A DNA stretch of 64,000 bases from the NCBI RefSeq assembly GCF_020782875.1, contig NZ_JAJGBN010000001.1, forward strand, positions 868,001 through 932,000. The letters run 5' to 3'. This stretch comes from Allomuricauda sp. M10. Lineage in GTDB: Bacteria > Bacteroidota > Bacteroidia > Flavobacteriales > Flavobacteriaceae. The notes below the pieces were generated by a model. That model had not been told where the DNA came from and did not search any database. It saw only the letters and a list, made by a program, of their open reading frames with translations. The position numbers and the translations under genes are program-made. Of the stretch, positions 1 through 9,080 are shown in pieces; the first letter of the stretch is position 1; each line of letters starts with the position of its first letter.

Positions 1-179
1 CCAAAAATGGCACTGAATCCGTAATCGATAAAATAGAGCTGTTGTTCTTTTTCAAGGACAAAAGTTTGAATGTAAAACGATTGGAGCTTTTCAATTCAGA
101 TGAATACTCGCAGATCAATGGCGAAATAGAGCTTATTGAAAAATGGACTCCCTTAATAAATGGATCTTTGGCTGCGTAA
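1..179 (+). CDS. C-terminal fragment of an unknown protein
   Basis: A reading frame enters from the left edge and is open for about 59 codons until TAA at 177-179. The visible part is charged and without cysteines, ending in EKWTPLINGSLAA. I do not recognise a family, and the start lies outside the window. A terminator-like hairpin follows 23 bases later, which supports this being the true end of a transcribed gene. Confidence 0.55.
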   Translation, partial: KNGTESVIDKIELLFFFKDKSLNVKRLELFNSDEYSQINGEIELIEKWTPLINGSLAA

Positions 180-202
180 GGCGGTAACGTCTAAATAATA
201 TA

Positions 203-231
203 GGCCCTGGGGAATAGCCCGGGGCCTTATA
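203..231. terminator. hairpin terminator between convergent genes
   Basis: Arms GGCCCTGGG (203-211) and CCCGGGGCC (218-226) pair over 9 bp with one G-U wobble around a 6-base loop. It sits between the end of the left-edge gene and the end of the convergent DUF4421 gene. The T tract on the plus side is weak (TTAT). Confidence 0.6.
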
Positions 232-241
232 TAATTACACG

Positions 242-1255
242 TCAAGGATGGAATAGCTTTTTGACTGCTTTGGGCGGTTCTAGACGATACCCAACATAAA
301 GCAAACCATAAAATTGGTCGGTCTCTACACTGGTTGAAGCATCTTCATTGTACCAATCTGCGCTTACATTTACATTGATGCCGAATATGACTTTTTCCGA
401 ACTGAACCCCAAGTTGATGCCTCCAGACAGTTGCTTGGTAAAATAGGTATTCCTTTCTGTTTCTGTAGCCGTGTCCGTTGGTGATTCATATTTTGAGGTT
501 TTAATGCCTAACGACGGAGAGACATTACCGGACAGAAACCAGTTCTGGTGCAAAACCCATGTATAATAATAAGCAGGGGCCAAGCGCACATTGAAGAACT
601 TTTCTTTGGCTTCCACACTTTCTTCATTCAATGTAAGAATGGAGTAATCATAAAATAGGGAAGCTACCAAACTACCACTACTTTTTCTTTGCCATTCATT
701 TTGATACACAATGTTTCGGTATGAAAAATTGGGGTTGAACACATAGGAAGTAGACATGCCATAAATGGAATTGCTCAGGTCATTGAACTGAAGATAGGGG
801 TCAATTCCCTGGGACCAGCCCGGGACAAAATCCGAAGTATTCCGAACATAATACCCATTGGTCCTGCTATAGGATATGCCTTGAACCCACTTGCCAAAAA
901 AGAACCGGAAATTGTAATCGGTAAAACTAGTGGAACCTTTTAGGTCTTCATCGGCATTGGCACCTAAAAATTTCGGAACCAAACCTACACTCACCCCGAT
1001 AAACTCATAATCCAAGGAAAGGAACATCCGATAACGACTATTGGGAACCAAATGGAGTTGGGACCCGTCTTCTCTGTTTTTGTACTTAAATGCATCCGTT
1101 CGGGTGTCCAAATTGGCTTTTAGAATAATTTTATCCGCATAATTGATGATGTATGTGGTGTCATTCTGAGCCTGTATGGAACCTATCCACAGACACATAC
1201 CCCAAGTCCAACCCAAGAAAAGAGATTTTTTCCAAAAATTGATTACGGTTCTCAT
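242..1255 (-). CDS. DUF4421 family secreted protein
   Basis: A 337-residue protein with a signal peptide (about residues 1-29, cleavage near SIQAQ). The mature N terminus reads DTTYIINYADKIILKANLDT, the typical opening of DUF4421 proteins of Bacteroidota, which begin with a tyrosine/aspartate-rich strand and continue as alternating amphipathic strands. The pattern of short strands such as FRFFFGKWVQGISYSRTNGY suggests an outer-membrane beta-barrel. Function is unknown for the family. It reads convergently to the left-edge gene, and a DoxX gene on the same strand lies 66 bases upstream of its start. Confidence 0.8.
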   Translation of the reverse strand: MRTVINFWKKSLFLGWTWGMCLWIGSIQAQNDTTYIINYADKIILKANLDTRTDAFKYKNREDGSQLHLVPNSRYRMFLSLDYEFIGVSVGLVPKFLGANADEDLKGSTSFTDYNFRFFFGKWVQGISYSRTNGYYVRNTSDFVPGWSQGIDPYLQFNDLSNSIYGMSTSYVFNPNFSYRNIVYQNEWQRKSSGSLVASLFYDYSILTLNEESVEAKEKFFNVRLAPAYYYTWVLHQNWFLSGNVSPSLGIKTSKYESPTDTATETERNTYFTKQLSGGINLGFSSEKVIFGINVNVSADWYNEDASTSVETDQFYGLLYVGYRLEPPKAVKKLFHP

Positions 1256-1321
1256 CGAACCACAAGATACACAGCAAATTCCAATCCCCGTGCTATTTCT
1301 TTTTATCGGGATTACATTTAT

Positions 1322-1705
1322 TTACAACTTAAGAAAAGGAATTTCTTTTCTGTTTTTCCAAAGTAGAATCACACAGAACACAAAGGTAATCAAGGCCAGA
1401 ATGAAAAGGGTGCCGCCATCATTTTGTACCACAATGCCTAATTTGGTAAGATGTGAAAATAGGGCACCGCTCATGATGCCAACACCTAATAGTGCACCCA
1501 TCCAAGTAGTTTTAGGAATAAGGAGGAGTATGGCCACGATTAATTCCAATACGCCAAGTCCAATCCTCCCATAAGGCTCCAAACCCAAGGTGGAAAAAAT
1601 ATAAACGGACTCGGGTGCTGCTGAAAATTTGAAGTATAAGGTTTGTAACAGGATGACTGCGGGCACCGCACGCAAGGCCAAATTAAGGATGGATTTAAAA
1701 TTCAT
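1322..1705 (-). CDS. DoxX family membrane protein
   Basis: A 127-residue, very hydrophobic protein with four predicted membrane segments (about 8-25, 45-65, 70-88, 98-116). The segments GVLELIVAILLLIPKTTWMGALLGVGIMSGAL follow the DoxX/DoxD pattern, broken here by a proline after the second helix. DoxX-like proteins are inner-membrane proteins variously linked to quinone-dependent oxidation or oxidative stress, and the exact role here cannot be inferred. A second DoxX-family gene lies at 18979-19353. Confidence 0.75.
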   Translation of the reverse strand: MNFKSILNLALRAVPAVILLQTLYFKFSAAPESVYIFSTLGLEPYGRIGLGVLELIVAILLLIPKTTWMGALLGVGIMSGALFSHLTKLGIVVQNDGGTLFILALITFVFCVILLWKNRKEIPFLKL

Positions 1706-1831
1706 GACGAAGGTTTTTACTTGATATGCTGTTTTAGTCGGAAGATTTTGGAAATGTTAACGCTTTCATCTTGAAGTCTTGTACCATTGTTAAGAGTGAC
1801 ATTTATCATACAATTTTGAGCCTTTTGTGCG

Positions 1832-1839
1832 TAGGTTTG
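1832..1839 (+). promoter_or_regulatory. candidate -7 promoter box for the FadL gene
   Basis: TAGGTTTG matches the Bacteroidota -7 consensus TAnnTTTG and lies 87 bases before the FadL start. Upstream TTTTG runs at 1814-1818 and 1823-1827 could be the -33 box, but the spacing is shorter than usual, so this is tentative. Confidence 0.3.
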
Positions 1840-1925
1840 TGACCAGTATCAACTTTACAGCAATTGGTGCTTGTTCACATTGGCAAAACAGGTGAAAAAG
1901 TCATTTACTGTCTAAATCTGTTCAA

Positions 1926-3230
1926 ATGAAAAATTTCTTCTTTTTATTGTGCGCCTACTTCTTTTCAACAGCAATGTTCTCCCAGGCGGGGCACATTATG
2001 CAAGGGGTGGGTTCGGTGAATATGTCCATGGGTGGAGCGGCTACCGCTCAGCCCCTAGATATTTCGGGAGCATTACATTGGAACCCGGCCACCATTTCGA
2101 CCTTTGACGACACGATCCTAAAATTGGATCTTGGCTTGTTCTTCTCCTCTCCGGAGTTGAGTTCCACTGTTCCTGAATTTGATGGTGAGGGACAACCCAC
2201 CGGAAATTTTTATAGTGGCACTACTGAAGATGATCGAGGTGTTTCCCCAATGCCCGCATTGGCCATGGTTTGGGGCAAGCCAGAGAGTAAACATACCTTT
2301 GGCGCTTCCATTTTTGGAATTAGTGGATTTGGTGTGACATTCCCTGAAAGTATGACCAACCCTATCAACATGCCACAGAGCATGGGAGGTTTTGGCAGGG
2401 TGGAATCTGATTATATGTTGCTACAAATTGGATTGGCATGGGCCTACGAGTTGACCGATGAACTCTCTATCGGTATTCAGCCGACCCTTGATTATGCCGC
2501 ATTGGAATTGATGCCCAACCCAACGGCAAATCCAACCCAAGCAGGATATCCTTCAACAGATAAAGCTTCTGCAATTGGGTTCGGTGGACAAGTAGGTATT
2601 TTCTATAATTCTTCATCAGGCATAAAAGCTGGGGTGTCCTATAAAACTACCCAGAGTTTTGGGGATTTTGAATTGGACAACACCTACTTGGATGGCACCA
2701 CTAGCACCAACACCTTTAATATGGATTATCCTGCCATTTTATCATTTGGTTTGGGCTATTCGTTGGGTACCATTGATGTGGCCGTGGATTATAGGATCGT
2801 GGATTACGAGAACACTGATGGTTTTTCAACCGTGGGCTGGACCCAAACCGCTTCCGTTCAAGGTTTTGGATGGAAGAACATCAACATTGTTTCAGCAGGA
2901 TTGCAATACAAAGGAATCAACAAGATGCCGATCAGGGTGGGCTATACCTATAGTTCCAACCCAATTGATAGTGATGTGGCCTTTTTCAACATTCCTGCCA
3001 CTGCGATTATCAAAAACGCCTTTCAAGTGGGATTGAGTTATCAGTTCAGTGAAAAATTCACTTTGGATGCCCTTTATCATTATGGTACCAGCGGTGGTTC
3101 CACATCCGGACCTTTGTTGAATCCTCAATTCGCACAAGCGTATCCTCCTTATGGAGCCATTCCCGGTAGCGAGGTTTCCTATGATATGACCACTTCCATG
3201 ATCGGAATTGGTGCCTCAATCAAATTATGA
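1926..3230 (+). CDS. OmpP1/FadL family outer-membrane transporter
   Basis: A 434-residue protein with a signal peptide (residues 1-19, ending TAMFSQ). The mature N terminus (AGHIMQGVGSVNMSMGGAAT, then WNPATIS) is the FadL hatch-region signature GxGxxxxGxGGA...NPA. The rest alternates polar and hydrophobic residues as in a 14-strand barrel and ends IGIGASIKL. FadL proteins admit long-chain fatty acids or other hydrophobic compounds across the outer membrane; the substrate here is unknown. It is a single gene closed by a strong terminator. Confidence 0.9.
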   Translation: MKNFFFLLCAYFFSTAMFSQAGHIMQGVGSVNMSMGGAATAQPLDISGALHWNPATISTFDDTILKLDLGLFFSSPELSSTVPEFDGEGQPTGNFYSGTTEDDRGVSPMPALAMVWGKPESKHTFGASIFGISGFGVTFPESMTNPINMPQSMGGFGRVESDYMLLQIGLAWAYELTDELSIGIQPTLDYAALELMPNPTANPTQAGYPSTDKASAIGFGGQVGIFYNSSSGIKAGVSYKTTQSFGDFELDNTYLDGTTSTNTFNMDYPAILSFGLGYSLGTIDVAVDYRIVDYENTDGFSTVGWTQTASVQGFGWKNINIVSAGLQYKGINKMPIRVGYTYSSNPIDSDVAFFNIPATAIIKNAFQVGLSYQFSEKFTLDALYHYGTSGGSTSGPLLNPQFAQAYPPYGAIPGSEVSYDMTTSMIGIGASIKL

Positions 3231-3260
3231 GATAACGGAAAATAACCGACCAACACAAGA

Positions 3261-3285
3261 AAGCCCCCAAATTTGGGGGCTTTTC
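3261..3285. terminator. bidirectional terminator
   Basis: AAGCCCCCAAA and TTTGGGGGCTT form a perfect 11-bp hairpin with T runs on both sides. It lies between the convergent FadL and exonuclease III genes and can serve both. Confidence 0.9.
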
Positions 3286-3290
3286 ATTTT

Positions 3291-4055
3291 TTATAGTTCA
3301 ATGTCCAAAGCAATGGGGCAGTGGTCCGAACCCATTACATCCGGATAAATTTCTACGGATTTTACTTTTTCCATTAAAGAGGGACTGACCAGAAAATAAT
3401 CGATACGCCAACCCACATTGCGCTCCCTTGATTTAAAACGGTAGCTCCAGTACGTGTAGGCCTCCTTGCCTGGATGCAATTGTCGGAACGAATCCACAAA
3501 ACCGGAGTTCAAAAAATTATCCATTCCATCAATTTCGATTTGGGTATACCCCGCAGTCTTGTTGTAATTTGATTTATCATTTTTGAGGTCAATAGGGCGA
3601 TGCGCTACATTGAAATCCCCACAAACGATTACCGGCTTGGTGGCTTCTAGATTTTTCAAATAGGCCAAAAAGTCGGCATCCCATATTTTTCTGTAATCCA
3701 AACGGTCCAATTGCTGCCCTGAGTTGGGCACATAAACGTTCACCAAATAAAAATGATCATACTCCGCACATTGGATCCTGCCTTCGGAGTCATGTTCGGA
3801 CACACCCATGTCATTTTTAATGGAAAGAGGTTTTGCCTTACTGAGAATGGCGGTGCCGGAATATCCTTTTTTTTCAGCCGAGTTGAAATAGGAAGTATAG
3901 CTGTTCATGGTGGAAAGCTCATTTTCTACTTCATGGTCCTGTGCTTTCGTTTCTTGCAGACAAAGGATATCAGGGTTTAGACTCTTGATGTTTTCAAAAA
4001 AATCTTTTTTGACAACGGCCCTGATACCGTTCACGTTCCAAGTGATGATGCGCAT
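3291..4055 (-). CDS. xth: exodeoxyribonuclease III (AP endonuclease)
   Basis: A 254-residue enzyme of the endonuclease/exonuclease/phosphatase fold. It cuts DNA 5' of abasic sites and removes nucleotides from 3' ends in base-excision repair. All hallmark motifs are present in order: WNVNGIRA (6-13), LQETKAQ with metal-binding Glu35, VYVPNSG, GDFNVAHRPIDL, NVGWRIDYFLVS, and the catalytic GSDHCPIAL near the C terminus. Its length equals that of the family. It stands alone, convergent with the FadL gene and divergent from the ribonucleotide reductase gene. Confidence 0.95.
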   Translation of the reverse strand: MRIITWNVNGIRAVVKKDFFENIKSLNPDILCLQETKAQDHEVENELSTMNSYTSYFNSAEKKGYSGTAILSKAKPLSIKNDMGVSEHDSEGRIQCAEYDHFYLVNVYVPNSGQQLDRLDYRKIWDADFLAYLKNLEATKPVIVCGDFNVAHRPIDLKNDKSNYNKTAGYTQIEIDGMDNFLNSGFVDSFRQLHPGKEAYTYWSYRFKSRERNVGWRIDYFLVSPSLMEKVKSVEIYPDVMGSDHCPIALDIEL

Positions 4056-4217
4056 GGTCTTCGTTTTAAACTTTCAGGATAAAGATAGCCAAATAGGATG
4101 TGATCGGAAAGTGCGGAACAGTTTCAAAAGTGAATAAAATAAGATATTGTACTGACTACGATCATAGCGTTAAAATGAAATACAGGGTACATTTAATTGG
4201 TTTTAGTTTGAAATAAA

Positions 4218-5930
4218 ATGAAACTTTCCCAAAATGCTGTTCAATTGCTTGAAGCTCGGTATTTGTATCGAAATTCAGATGGGCAGATTGTGGAATCTCC
4301 CGAACAACTTTTTCAACGGGTAGCCAGTCACATTGCCAGTGTTGAAGAAGATCAAGGCAAATGGTCGAAGGTATTTTATGAGCTACTGACCAGACTTCAT
4401 TTTTTGCCCAATTCGCCCACCTTGATGAATGCCGGCCTACCAAACGGACAGTTGAGCGCCTGTTTTGTGTTACCTGTGGAAGATAGTCTGGATAGCATTT
4501 TTTCAACCTTAAAGAATATGGCCTTGATCCATCAAAGTGGAGGGGGAACCGGTTATAACTTTTCAAAACTCCGGCCACAAGGAGATACGGTTTCTTCCTC
4601 AGGTGGAATTTCCCCTGGGCCTTTGGCCTTTATCAAAGTGTATGATGCGGCCACCGAGCAAGTGAGGCAAGGAGGAAAAAGACGGGGTGCAAACATGGGT
4701 ATCTTGAATGTGGACCATCCGGATATTGAGGAATTCATTACCGCAAAAACGGAAGGGGATGAACTCCGAAATTTTAATCTTTCCGTTGGAATCTCGGATG
4801 CTTTTATGGAAGCAGTACAGGATGATGGTTTGTGGAATTTGATCAATCCACGGACACAAAAAGTGATGAAATCCATAAAGGCTCAGGAACTTTGGGATTT
4901 GATCGTATCCAGGGCGTGGGCCACGGGGGACCCGGGACTGATATTTTTAGATATCATCAACAAACACAACCCATTATTGAAGAAAGGGCCCATCTTGAGT
5001 ACAAACCCTTGTGGGGAGGTTCCATTGTTCGAATATGAAAGTTGCAACCTTGGTTCCTTGAACTTTTCCAAAATGGTCAAGTTGGAAAACAACAAATGGC
5101 GAATGGATTGGGATACTTTGGAGCATGACTGTAACTTGGCCGTCCGATTTTTGGACAATGTCATTTCTGCTAACCATTATTTACTTCCTCAAATTGAAAC
5201 TGAGACCAAAAACAACCGAAAAATTGGATTGGGCATAATGGGCTGGGCGGAATTATTGATTCTTTTGGATATTCCTTATGCATCCGATGAAGCTGTGGAA
5301 CTGGCAGGGCGAATGATGCAGTTTATACAGACCAAAAGTTATCAGGCATCCCGAACATTGGCTTTAGAGAGAGGCAATTTTCCAAATTGGAAAGAGAGTA
5401 GTTTTTATCCTGATTCTCCCATGAGAAATGCCACCTGCAACAGTATAGCGCCCACTGGAAGTATCTCCGTGATTGCCGATACGTCCTATTCCATTGAACC
5501 GCTATATGCCTTGGCGTATCGTCGGGTAGGAATTTTGGATGACCAAACGCAAATGGAAGTGAACCCTATATTTGTAATGAAGATGAGGCAACTGGGTCTT
5601 TGGAATGAAAAATTGCAAACCGAAGTATTGACCACTGGTAGTATTCAACATTTAGATGCCATTCCAAAGGAAATGAGAAAATGCTTCAAGACCAGTTTGG
5701 AGATTCCATGGAAATATCATTTGCTGCATCAACAGGCATTTCAAAAGTATACGGACAATGCCGTGTCCAAAACTATCAATTTGCCCAATGATGTAGATAC
5801 TTTGACCATTTCTGAAATTTACCGCACCGCTTGGGAATTCGGGTTAAAGGGAATCACGGTGTATCGTGATGGAAGTAAGACCAACCAAGTACTTCAGGCT
5901 TGCCACTTGAACAAAAGTGCCAATTGTTGA
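4218..5930 (+). CDS. nrdJ: adenosylcobalamin-dependent ribonucleotide reductase (class II)
   Basis: A 570-residue class II reductase that makes deoxyribonucleotides using B12 to generate the thiyl radical, so it needs no oxygen and no beta subunit. Visible residues: redox pair C82 (LSACFV) and C276 (ESCNLGS), radical C265 with N263 and E267 in NPCGE, and the phosphate-binding loop APTGSIS near 411-417. The 11-residue spacing between C265 and C276 is the class II pattern. It has no ATP-cone and is short; two C-terminal cysteines (ACHLNKSANC) could be the shuttle pair. The start is supported by the N-terminal domain beginning at once. I saw no cobalamin riboswitch in the 162 bases upstream. Confidence 0.9.
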   Translation: MKLSQNAVQLLEARYLYRNSDGQIVESPEQLFQRVASHIASVEEDQGKWSKVFYELLTRLHFLPNSPTLMNAGLPNGQLSACFVLPVEDSLDSIFSTLKNMALIHQSGGGTGYNFSKLRPQGDTVSSSGGISPGPLAFIKVYDAATEQVRQGGKRRGANMGILNVDHPDIEEFITAKTEGDELRNFNLSVGISDAFMEAVQDDGLWNLINPRTQKVMKSIKAQELWDLIVSRAWATGDPGLIFLDIINKHNPLLKKGPILSTNPCGEVPLFEYESCNLGSLNFSKMVKLENNKWRMDWDTLEHDCNLAVRFLDNVISANHYLLPQIETETKNNRKIGLGIMGWAELLILLDIPYASDEAVELAGRMMQFIQTKSYQASRTLALERGNFPNWKESSFYPDSPMRNATCNSIAPTGSISVIADTSYSIEPLYALAYRRVGILDDQTQMEVNPIFVMKMRQLGLWNEKLQTEVLTTGSIQHLDAIPKEMRKCFKTSLEIPWKYHLLHQQAFQKYTDNAVSKTINLPNDVDTLTISEIYRTAWEFGLKGITVYRDGSKTNQVLQACHLNKSANC

Positions 5931-5934
5931 CTTT

Positions 5935-6639
5935 TTAAGAAATGGCGGCAGCCAAGGCAATTTCCACCATATCCGTAAAAGAGGTCTCCCGTTCCTTTGG
6001 AGTCAATTTGTCTCCGGTGACCAACGAATCTGAAATGGTCAGAATGGTCAATGCCTTGATATTGTATTTGGCCGCGATGGTATAGAGTCCCGCAGTTTCC
6101 ATTTCCACACAGAGAATGCCATATTGTGCCCAAAGCTTGTATTCCTCGGGATCGTCGCCATAGAATTCATCGGAAGAAAGAATGTTGCCCGCTTTTATGG
6201 GAATGTTGTTTTCCTCAGCATAGTTCACCGCTTTTTGGAACAGCTCAAAATCTGCTGTTGGGGAATAATCCGAATTAAGGAACCTAGAATTGTTCATGCC
6301 CGAAGTAGTGGAGGCCGCCATGGCCAAGACCACATCGTTCACTTTTACATCTGCCTGATATGAACCTGCCGAACCAACCCGAATGATGTTTTTTACCCCA
6401 TAATCTTTGATGAGCTCATGAAAATAGATCATGGAGGAAGGCATGCCCATTCCGCTGCCCTGCACGGAAACAAGATGTCCTTTGTAGGTGCCTGTGTATC
6501 CCAACATTCCCCTGATCCGATTGTAACAGACGGGATTCTCCAAAAAGGTTTCGGCGATCCATTTGGCTCGAAGGGGATCGCCCGGCATCAGTACAGTTTC
6601 TGCAATTTCACCTTTTTCTGCTTCTATATGTATGCTCAT
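5935..6639 (-). CDS. deoD: purine-nucleoside phosphorylase, DeoD type
   Basis: A 234-residue hexameric-type phosphorylase that splits purine (deoxy)nucleosides into base and (deoxy)ribose-1-phosphate. Motifs: His5 in SIHIEAEKG, MPGDPLRAK (phosphate site), SVQGSGMGMPS, IRVGSAGSY, CVEMETAGLY (ribose site) and the catalytic Asp in TISDSLVTGD. It is the last gene of the TerB-like/deoC/deoD run, 9 bases after deoC. DeoC uses deoxyribose-5-phosphate, so the pair forms a nucleoside-salvage pathway. It ends 4 bases from the convergent nrdJ stop. Confidence 0.95.
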   Translation of the reverse strand: MSIHIEAEKGEIAETVLMPGDPLRAKWIAETFLENPVCYNRIRGMLGYTGTYKGHLVSVQGSGMGMPSSMIYFHELIKDYGVKNIIRVGSAGSYQADVKVNDVVLAMAASTTSGMNNSRFLNSDYSPTADFELFQKAVNYAEENNIPIKAGNILSSDEFYGDDPEEYKLWAQYGILCVEMETAGLYTIAAKYNIKALTILTISDSLVTGDKLTPKERETSFTDMVEIALAAAIS

Positions 6640-6648
6640 CGTTTTGGT

Positions 6649-7287
6649 TTATTGCATTAATGTGGGGCCGGATGAGGTTCCTATCCTGGAAACACCCAAT
6701 TCAATATATTGTAATGCAGTCTGCTTATCCTTGATGCCGCCAGACGCTTTTATTTTTGCATTGTTCCCGACTATTTTTTTCATCAAAATGACATCTTCCA
6801 CCGTAGCACCACCACTGCCAAAACCTGTGGAGGTTTTTACAAAGTCGGCACCAGCTTTAACGGATAGGGTGCAGGCAATTTCCTTCTCAGCTTCCGTGAG
6901 GTAGCAGGTTTCCAGGATTACTTTTAGAACTTTGTCGCCAATGGCCATTTTAATGGCTTTGATCTCGTCTCGTACTGCATCCAACCTTCCTGATTTTAAC
7001 CAACCCACATTTAGGACCATATCAATTTCATCCGCACCGTTTTTCACACAATCCTTGGCTTCAAAGACTTTGGATTGTGTGGACATGGCTCCCAAGGGAA
7101 ATCCGATAACCGCGGCCAATTTTACGTTCGAGTTTTTCAAGGCTGATGTTGCCAATGGCACATGGCAACCATTGATGCAAACAGCATAAAAGCCATACAT
7201 TTTGGCCTCTTCGCACAACTTTTGAATATCCTCGGTTGTGGCTGTCGGCTTTAGGTTGGTATGATCGATATAGTCAGCTACATTCAT
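6649..7287 (-). CDS. deoC: deoxyribose-phosphate aldolase
   Basis: A 212-residue class I aldolase splitting 2-deoxyribose-5-phosphate into glyceraldehyde-3-phosphate and acetaldehyde. The start chosen is the ATG giving MNVADYIDHTNLKPTAT; a longer frame exists but adds residues that overlap the upstream gene. DHTNLKP, the Schiff-base lysine in FVKTSTGFG and the second lysine in KASGGI are all present. The start lies 1 base after the stop of the TerB-like gene, so the two are probably translationally coupled; deoD follows after 9 bases. Confidence 0.93.
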   Translation of the reverse strand: MNVADYIDHTNLKPTATTEDIQKLCEEAKMYGFYAVCINGCHVPLATSALKNSNVKLAAVIGFPLGAMSTQSKVFEAKDCVKNGADEIDMVLNVGWLKSGRLDAVRDEIKAIKMAIGDKVLKVILETCYLTEAEKEIACTLSVKAGADFVKTSTGFGSGGATVEDVILMKKIVGNNAKIKASGGIKDKQTALQYIELGVSRIGTSSGPTLMQ

Positions 7288-7288
7288 T

Positions 7289-7693
7289 TTAATGGGCGAA
7301 CAACTTTTCAAGCTCTACCAGCATCAACATTTCAGAGCTGTTTTTACCCGCAAAGGAGCTAGCAATGGATTCAGCCGTTTCCATGATCAATTTTTTTAAT
7401 GCTGGCGTAAATTTTTCAGGATGGTCCTTGTAAAATTCCTTGAACTGGTCAAAATATTCATTCCCGTCCATTTCCTCTTCTTCCAACCAATCAAAAACTG
7501 TTTCAATCTGGTAGGCAGCATCGGATTGAAATTCATCCTCCACTTGATCCACATCCAACCAATATTGTCTCACATATTTTCGGACCCTTTCGGTTTCAAC
7601 GGCCCTTACCTGATTGTCGGCCATGGCCACAGCATAAAATAACTTACCAAGGTTCTGGTAAAATTCATTTCCTATTCTCTCTGAATTGAGCAT
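7289..7693 (-). CDS. TerB-like helical protein
   Basis: A 134-residue, acidic, all-helical protein. The segment KLFYAVAMADNQVRAVETERV resembles the first helices of TerB (tellurite-resistance) domains, with a conserved Ala-Asp before a helix start. No transmembrane segment or signal peptide. TerB domains are often partners in membrane-linked stress complexes; a role here is unknown. It begins the deoC-deoD operon. Confidence 0.55.
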   Translation of the reverse strand: MLNSERIGNEFYQNLGKLFYAVAMADNQVRAVETERVRKYVRQYWLDVDQVEDEFQSDAAYQIETVFDWLEEEEMDGNEYFDQFKEFYKDHPEKFTPALKKLIMETAESIASSFAGKNSSEMLMLVELEKLFAH

Positions 7694-7781
7694 CTTTTAA
7701 AATTTTGTATCCCATAAAAGTACAATCAATGCCGTATTTATGAATAGGACATTGGTCATTTTTTTGATTTAGGTTGCATTT

Positions 7782-8162
7782 CTAATTACTTCTTCGCGTT
7801 ACTGTTTTGTTGCTACGCCCCCTGTTGGCGTTGTTTTCTTGGTGGTAACGTTGGATGTCATCCTCTGTATAATTGCGTACTCTTTCGTAGCGATAGCGGT
7901 TCAGGTCTTGACTGCGATATCGGCTGGGCAATTCCCGATGCCTTACCCAAATACCTCCATCCAAATAGATATAGGTTCTGGAGGACAGATCATAATATAT
8001 ACTGATATCTGGAAAGAAAACATAACGAACGGTTTCCACGCGATGTGGATAAAACCATGGAGGTGGTGGATCTCCCAAACGTGCGGAGACGAGGACAGGG
8101 CCACAAGCTTGCACAACTAGAAGAACAAACAAGACCAGCGGAAATAAAATGAACTTTTTCAT
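7782..8162 (-). CDS. small lipoprotein of unknown function
   Basis: A 126-residue protein starting MKKFILFPLVLFVLLVVQAC, a type II signal peptide whose lipobox VQAC puts the lipidated Cys at residue 20. The mature part is rich in Tyr, Arg and Pro (DPPPPWFYPHRV, SRYRSQDLNRYRYERVRNY), with a YYDLSSRTYIYLDGGIW stretch seen in many small Bacteroidota lipoproteins. The start is set at the ATG just before the signal peptide rather than six codons upstream. Function unknown. Confidence 0.7.
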   Translation of the reverse strand: MKKFILFPLVLFVLLVVQACGPVLVSARLGDPPPPWFYPHRVETVRYVFFPDISIYYDLSSRTYIYLDGGIWVRHRELPSRYRSQDLNRYRYERVRNYTEDDIQRYHQENNANRGRSNKTVTRRSN

Positions 8163-8288
8163 GGCGAAACTATTTAACACAACAAGGTAGGGCAGCGGGG
8201 CTATTCGAGTAAATGATCTAGGTCATTCCAAGAAGTTTTGGTTTGGATTAGTTTTAATATCCTAATATGGGCCAGAGGATTCATATTA

Positions 8289-9080
8289 ATGGCGATTATG
8301 GATGTCAAGTTCAACATGGTCCAAAAGACCAAGCATTTTTTTGAAGAGATCGGAGATCTTTCCTTTTTTGCGGCACGATTTTTTAAACAGGCCGTAAACC
8401 CACCGTTTGAGTTCAAAGAACTGTTGAGACAATGTTATCAGGTAGGAAACAGATCCTTATTATTGGTAATGACCACGGGATTTATCATCGGTTTGGTACT
8501 GACCTTGCAAACCCGGCCCACCTTGATCGAGTTCGGGGCGGTTTCTTGGATGCCGAATATGGTGGGTATCTCCATAGTCAGGGAAGTGGGACCCGTGATC
8601 ACGGCCTTGATCTGTTCCGGTAAAATCGCTTCTGGTTTTGGAGCCGAATTGGGTTCCATGAAAGTAACCGAACAGATTGATGCCATGGAAGTATCCGGTA
8701 CCAATCCCTTTAAATATTTGGTGGTCACCAGAATTCTGGCCGCAACGCTCATGTTGCCTTTATTGGTCATTTTTGGGGATTTGATTGCCTTGTATGGTTC
8801 TTCCTTGGTTGAATTCTTCAAGGGAAATGTTTCGTTCCGATTGTATTTCAACAAAGTTTTTGAAGCCCTGTCCTTTGGGGATTTGATCCCTGCCACTATC
8901 AAATCTTTCTTTTTTGGCTTTGTGATTGGTCTCACAGGCTGTTATAAAGGGTATAAAACGGGTAGGGGAACCGCAGGGGTTGGCATTGCCGCCAATACAG
9001 CGGTGGTCATGGCTTCGTTGTTGCTTTTTGTGGTGGATTTTGTAGCCGTATTCGTTTCTGATATTTTTTACGAACTGTAA
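8289..9080 (+). CDS. mlaE: MlaE-type ABC permease
   Basis: A roughly 263-residue inner-membrane permease of the MlaE/YrbE family. The signatures GLVLTLQ, PVITALICSGKIASGFGAELGSMKVTEQIDAMEVSGTNP and the C-terminal GCYKGYKTGRGTAGVGIAANTAVV are diagnostic. It works with MlaF and MlaD in moving phospholipid between the inner and outer membranes. The start used gives MAIMDVKFN; a purine-rich AGAGGA stretch lies about 10 bases before it, and an earlier in-frame ATG at 8238 would add 17 hydrophobic residues. The next gene begins directly after its stop. Confidence 0.9.
   Translation: MAIMDVKFNMVQKTKHFFEEIGDLSFFAARFFKQAVNPPFEFKELLRQCYQVGNRSLLLVMTTGFIIGLVLTLQTRPTLIEFGAVSWMPNMVGISIVREVGPVITALICSGKIASGFGAELGSMKVTEQIDAMEVSGTNPFKYLVVTRILAATLMLPLLVIFGDLIALYGSSLVEFFKGNVSFRLYFNKVFEALSFGDLIPATIKSFFFGFVIGLTGCYKGYKTGRGTAGVGIAANTAVVMASLLLFVVDFVAVFVSDIFYEL

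Noticed and set aside
4056..4217. Possible cobalamin riboswitch before the B12-dependent reductase
   Set aside because: Only 162 bases, shared with the divergent xth start, and no B12-box-like sequence or suitable set of hairpins was found.
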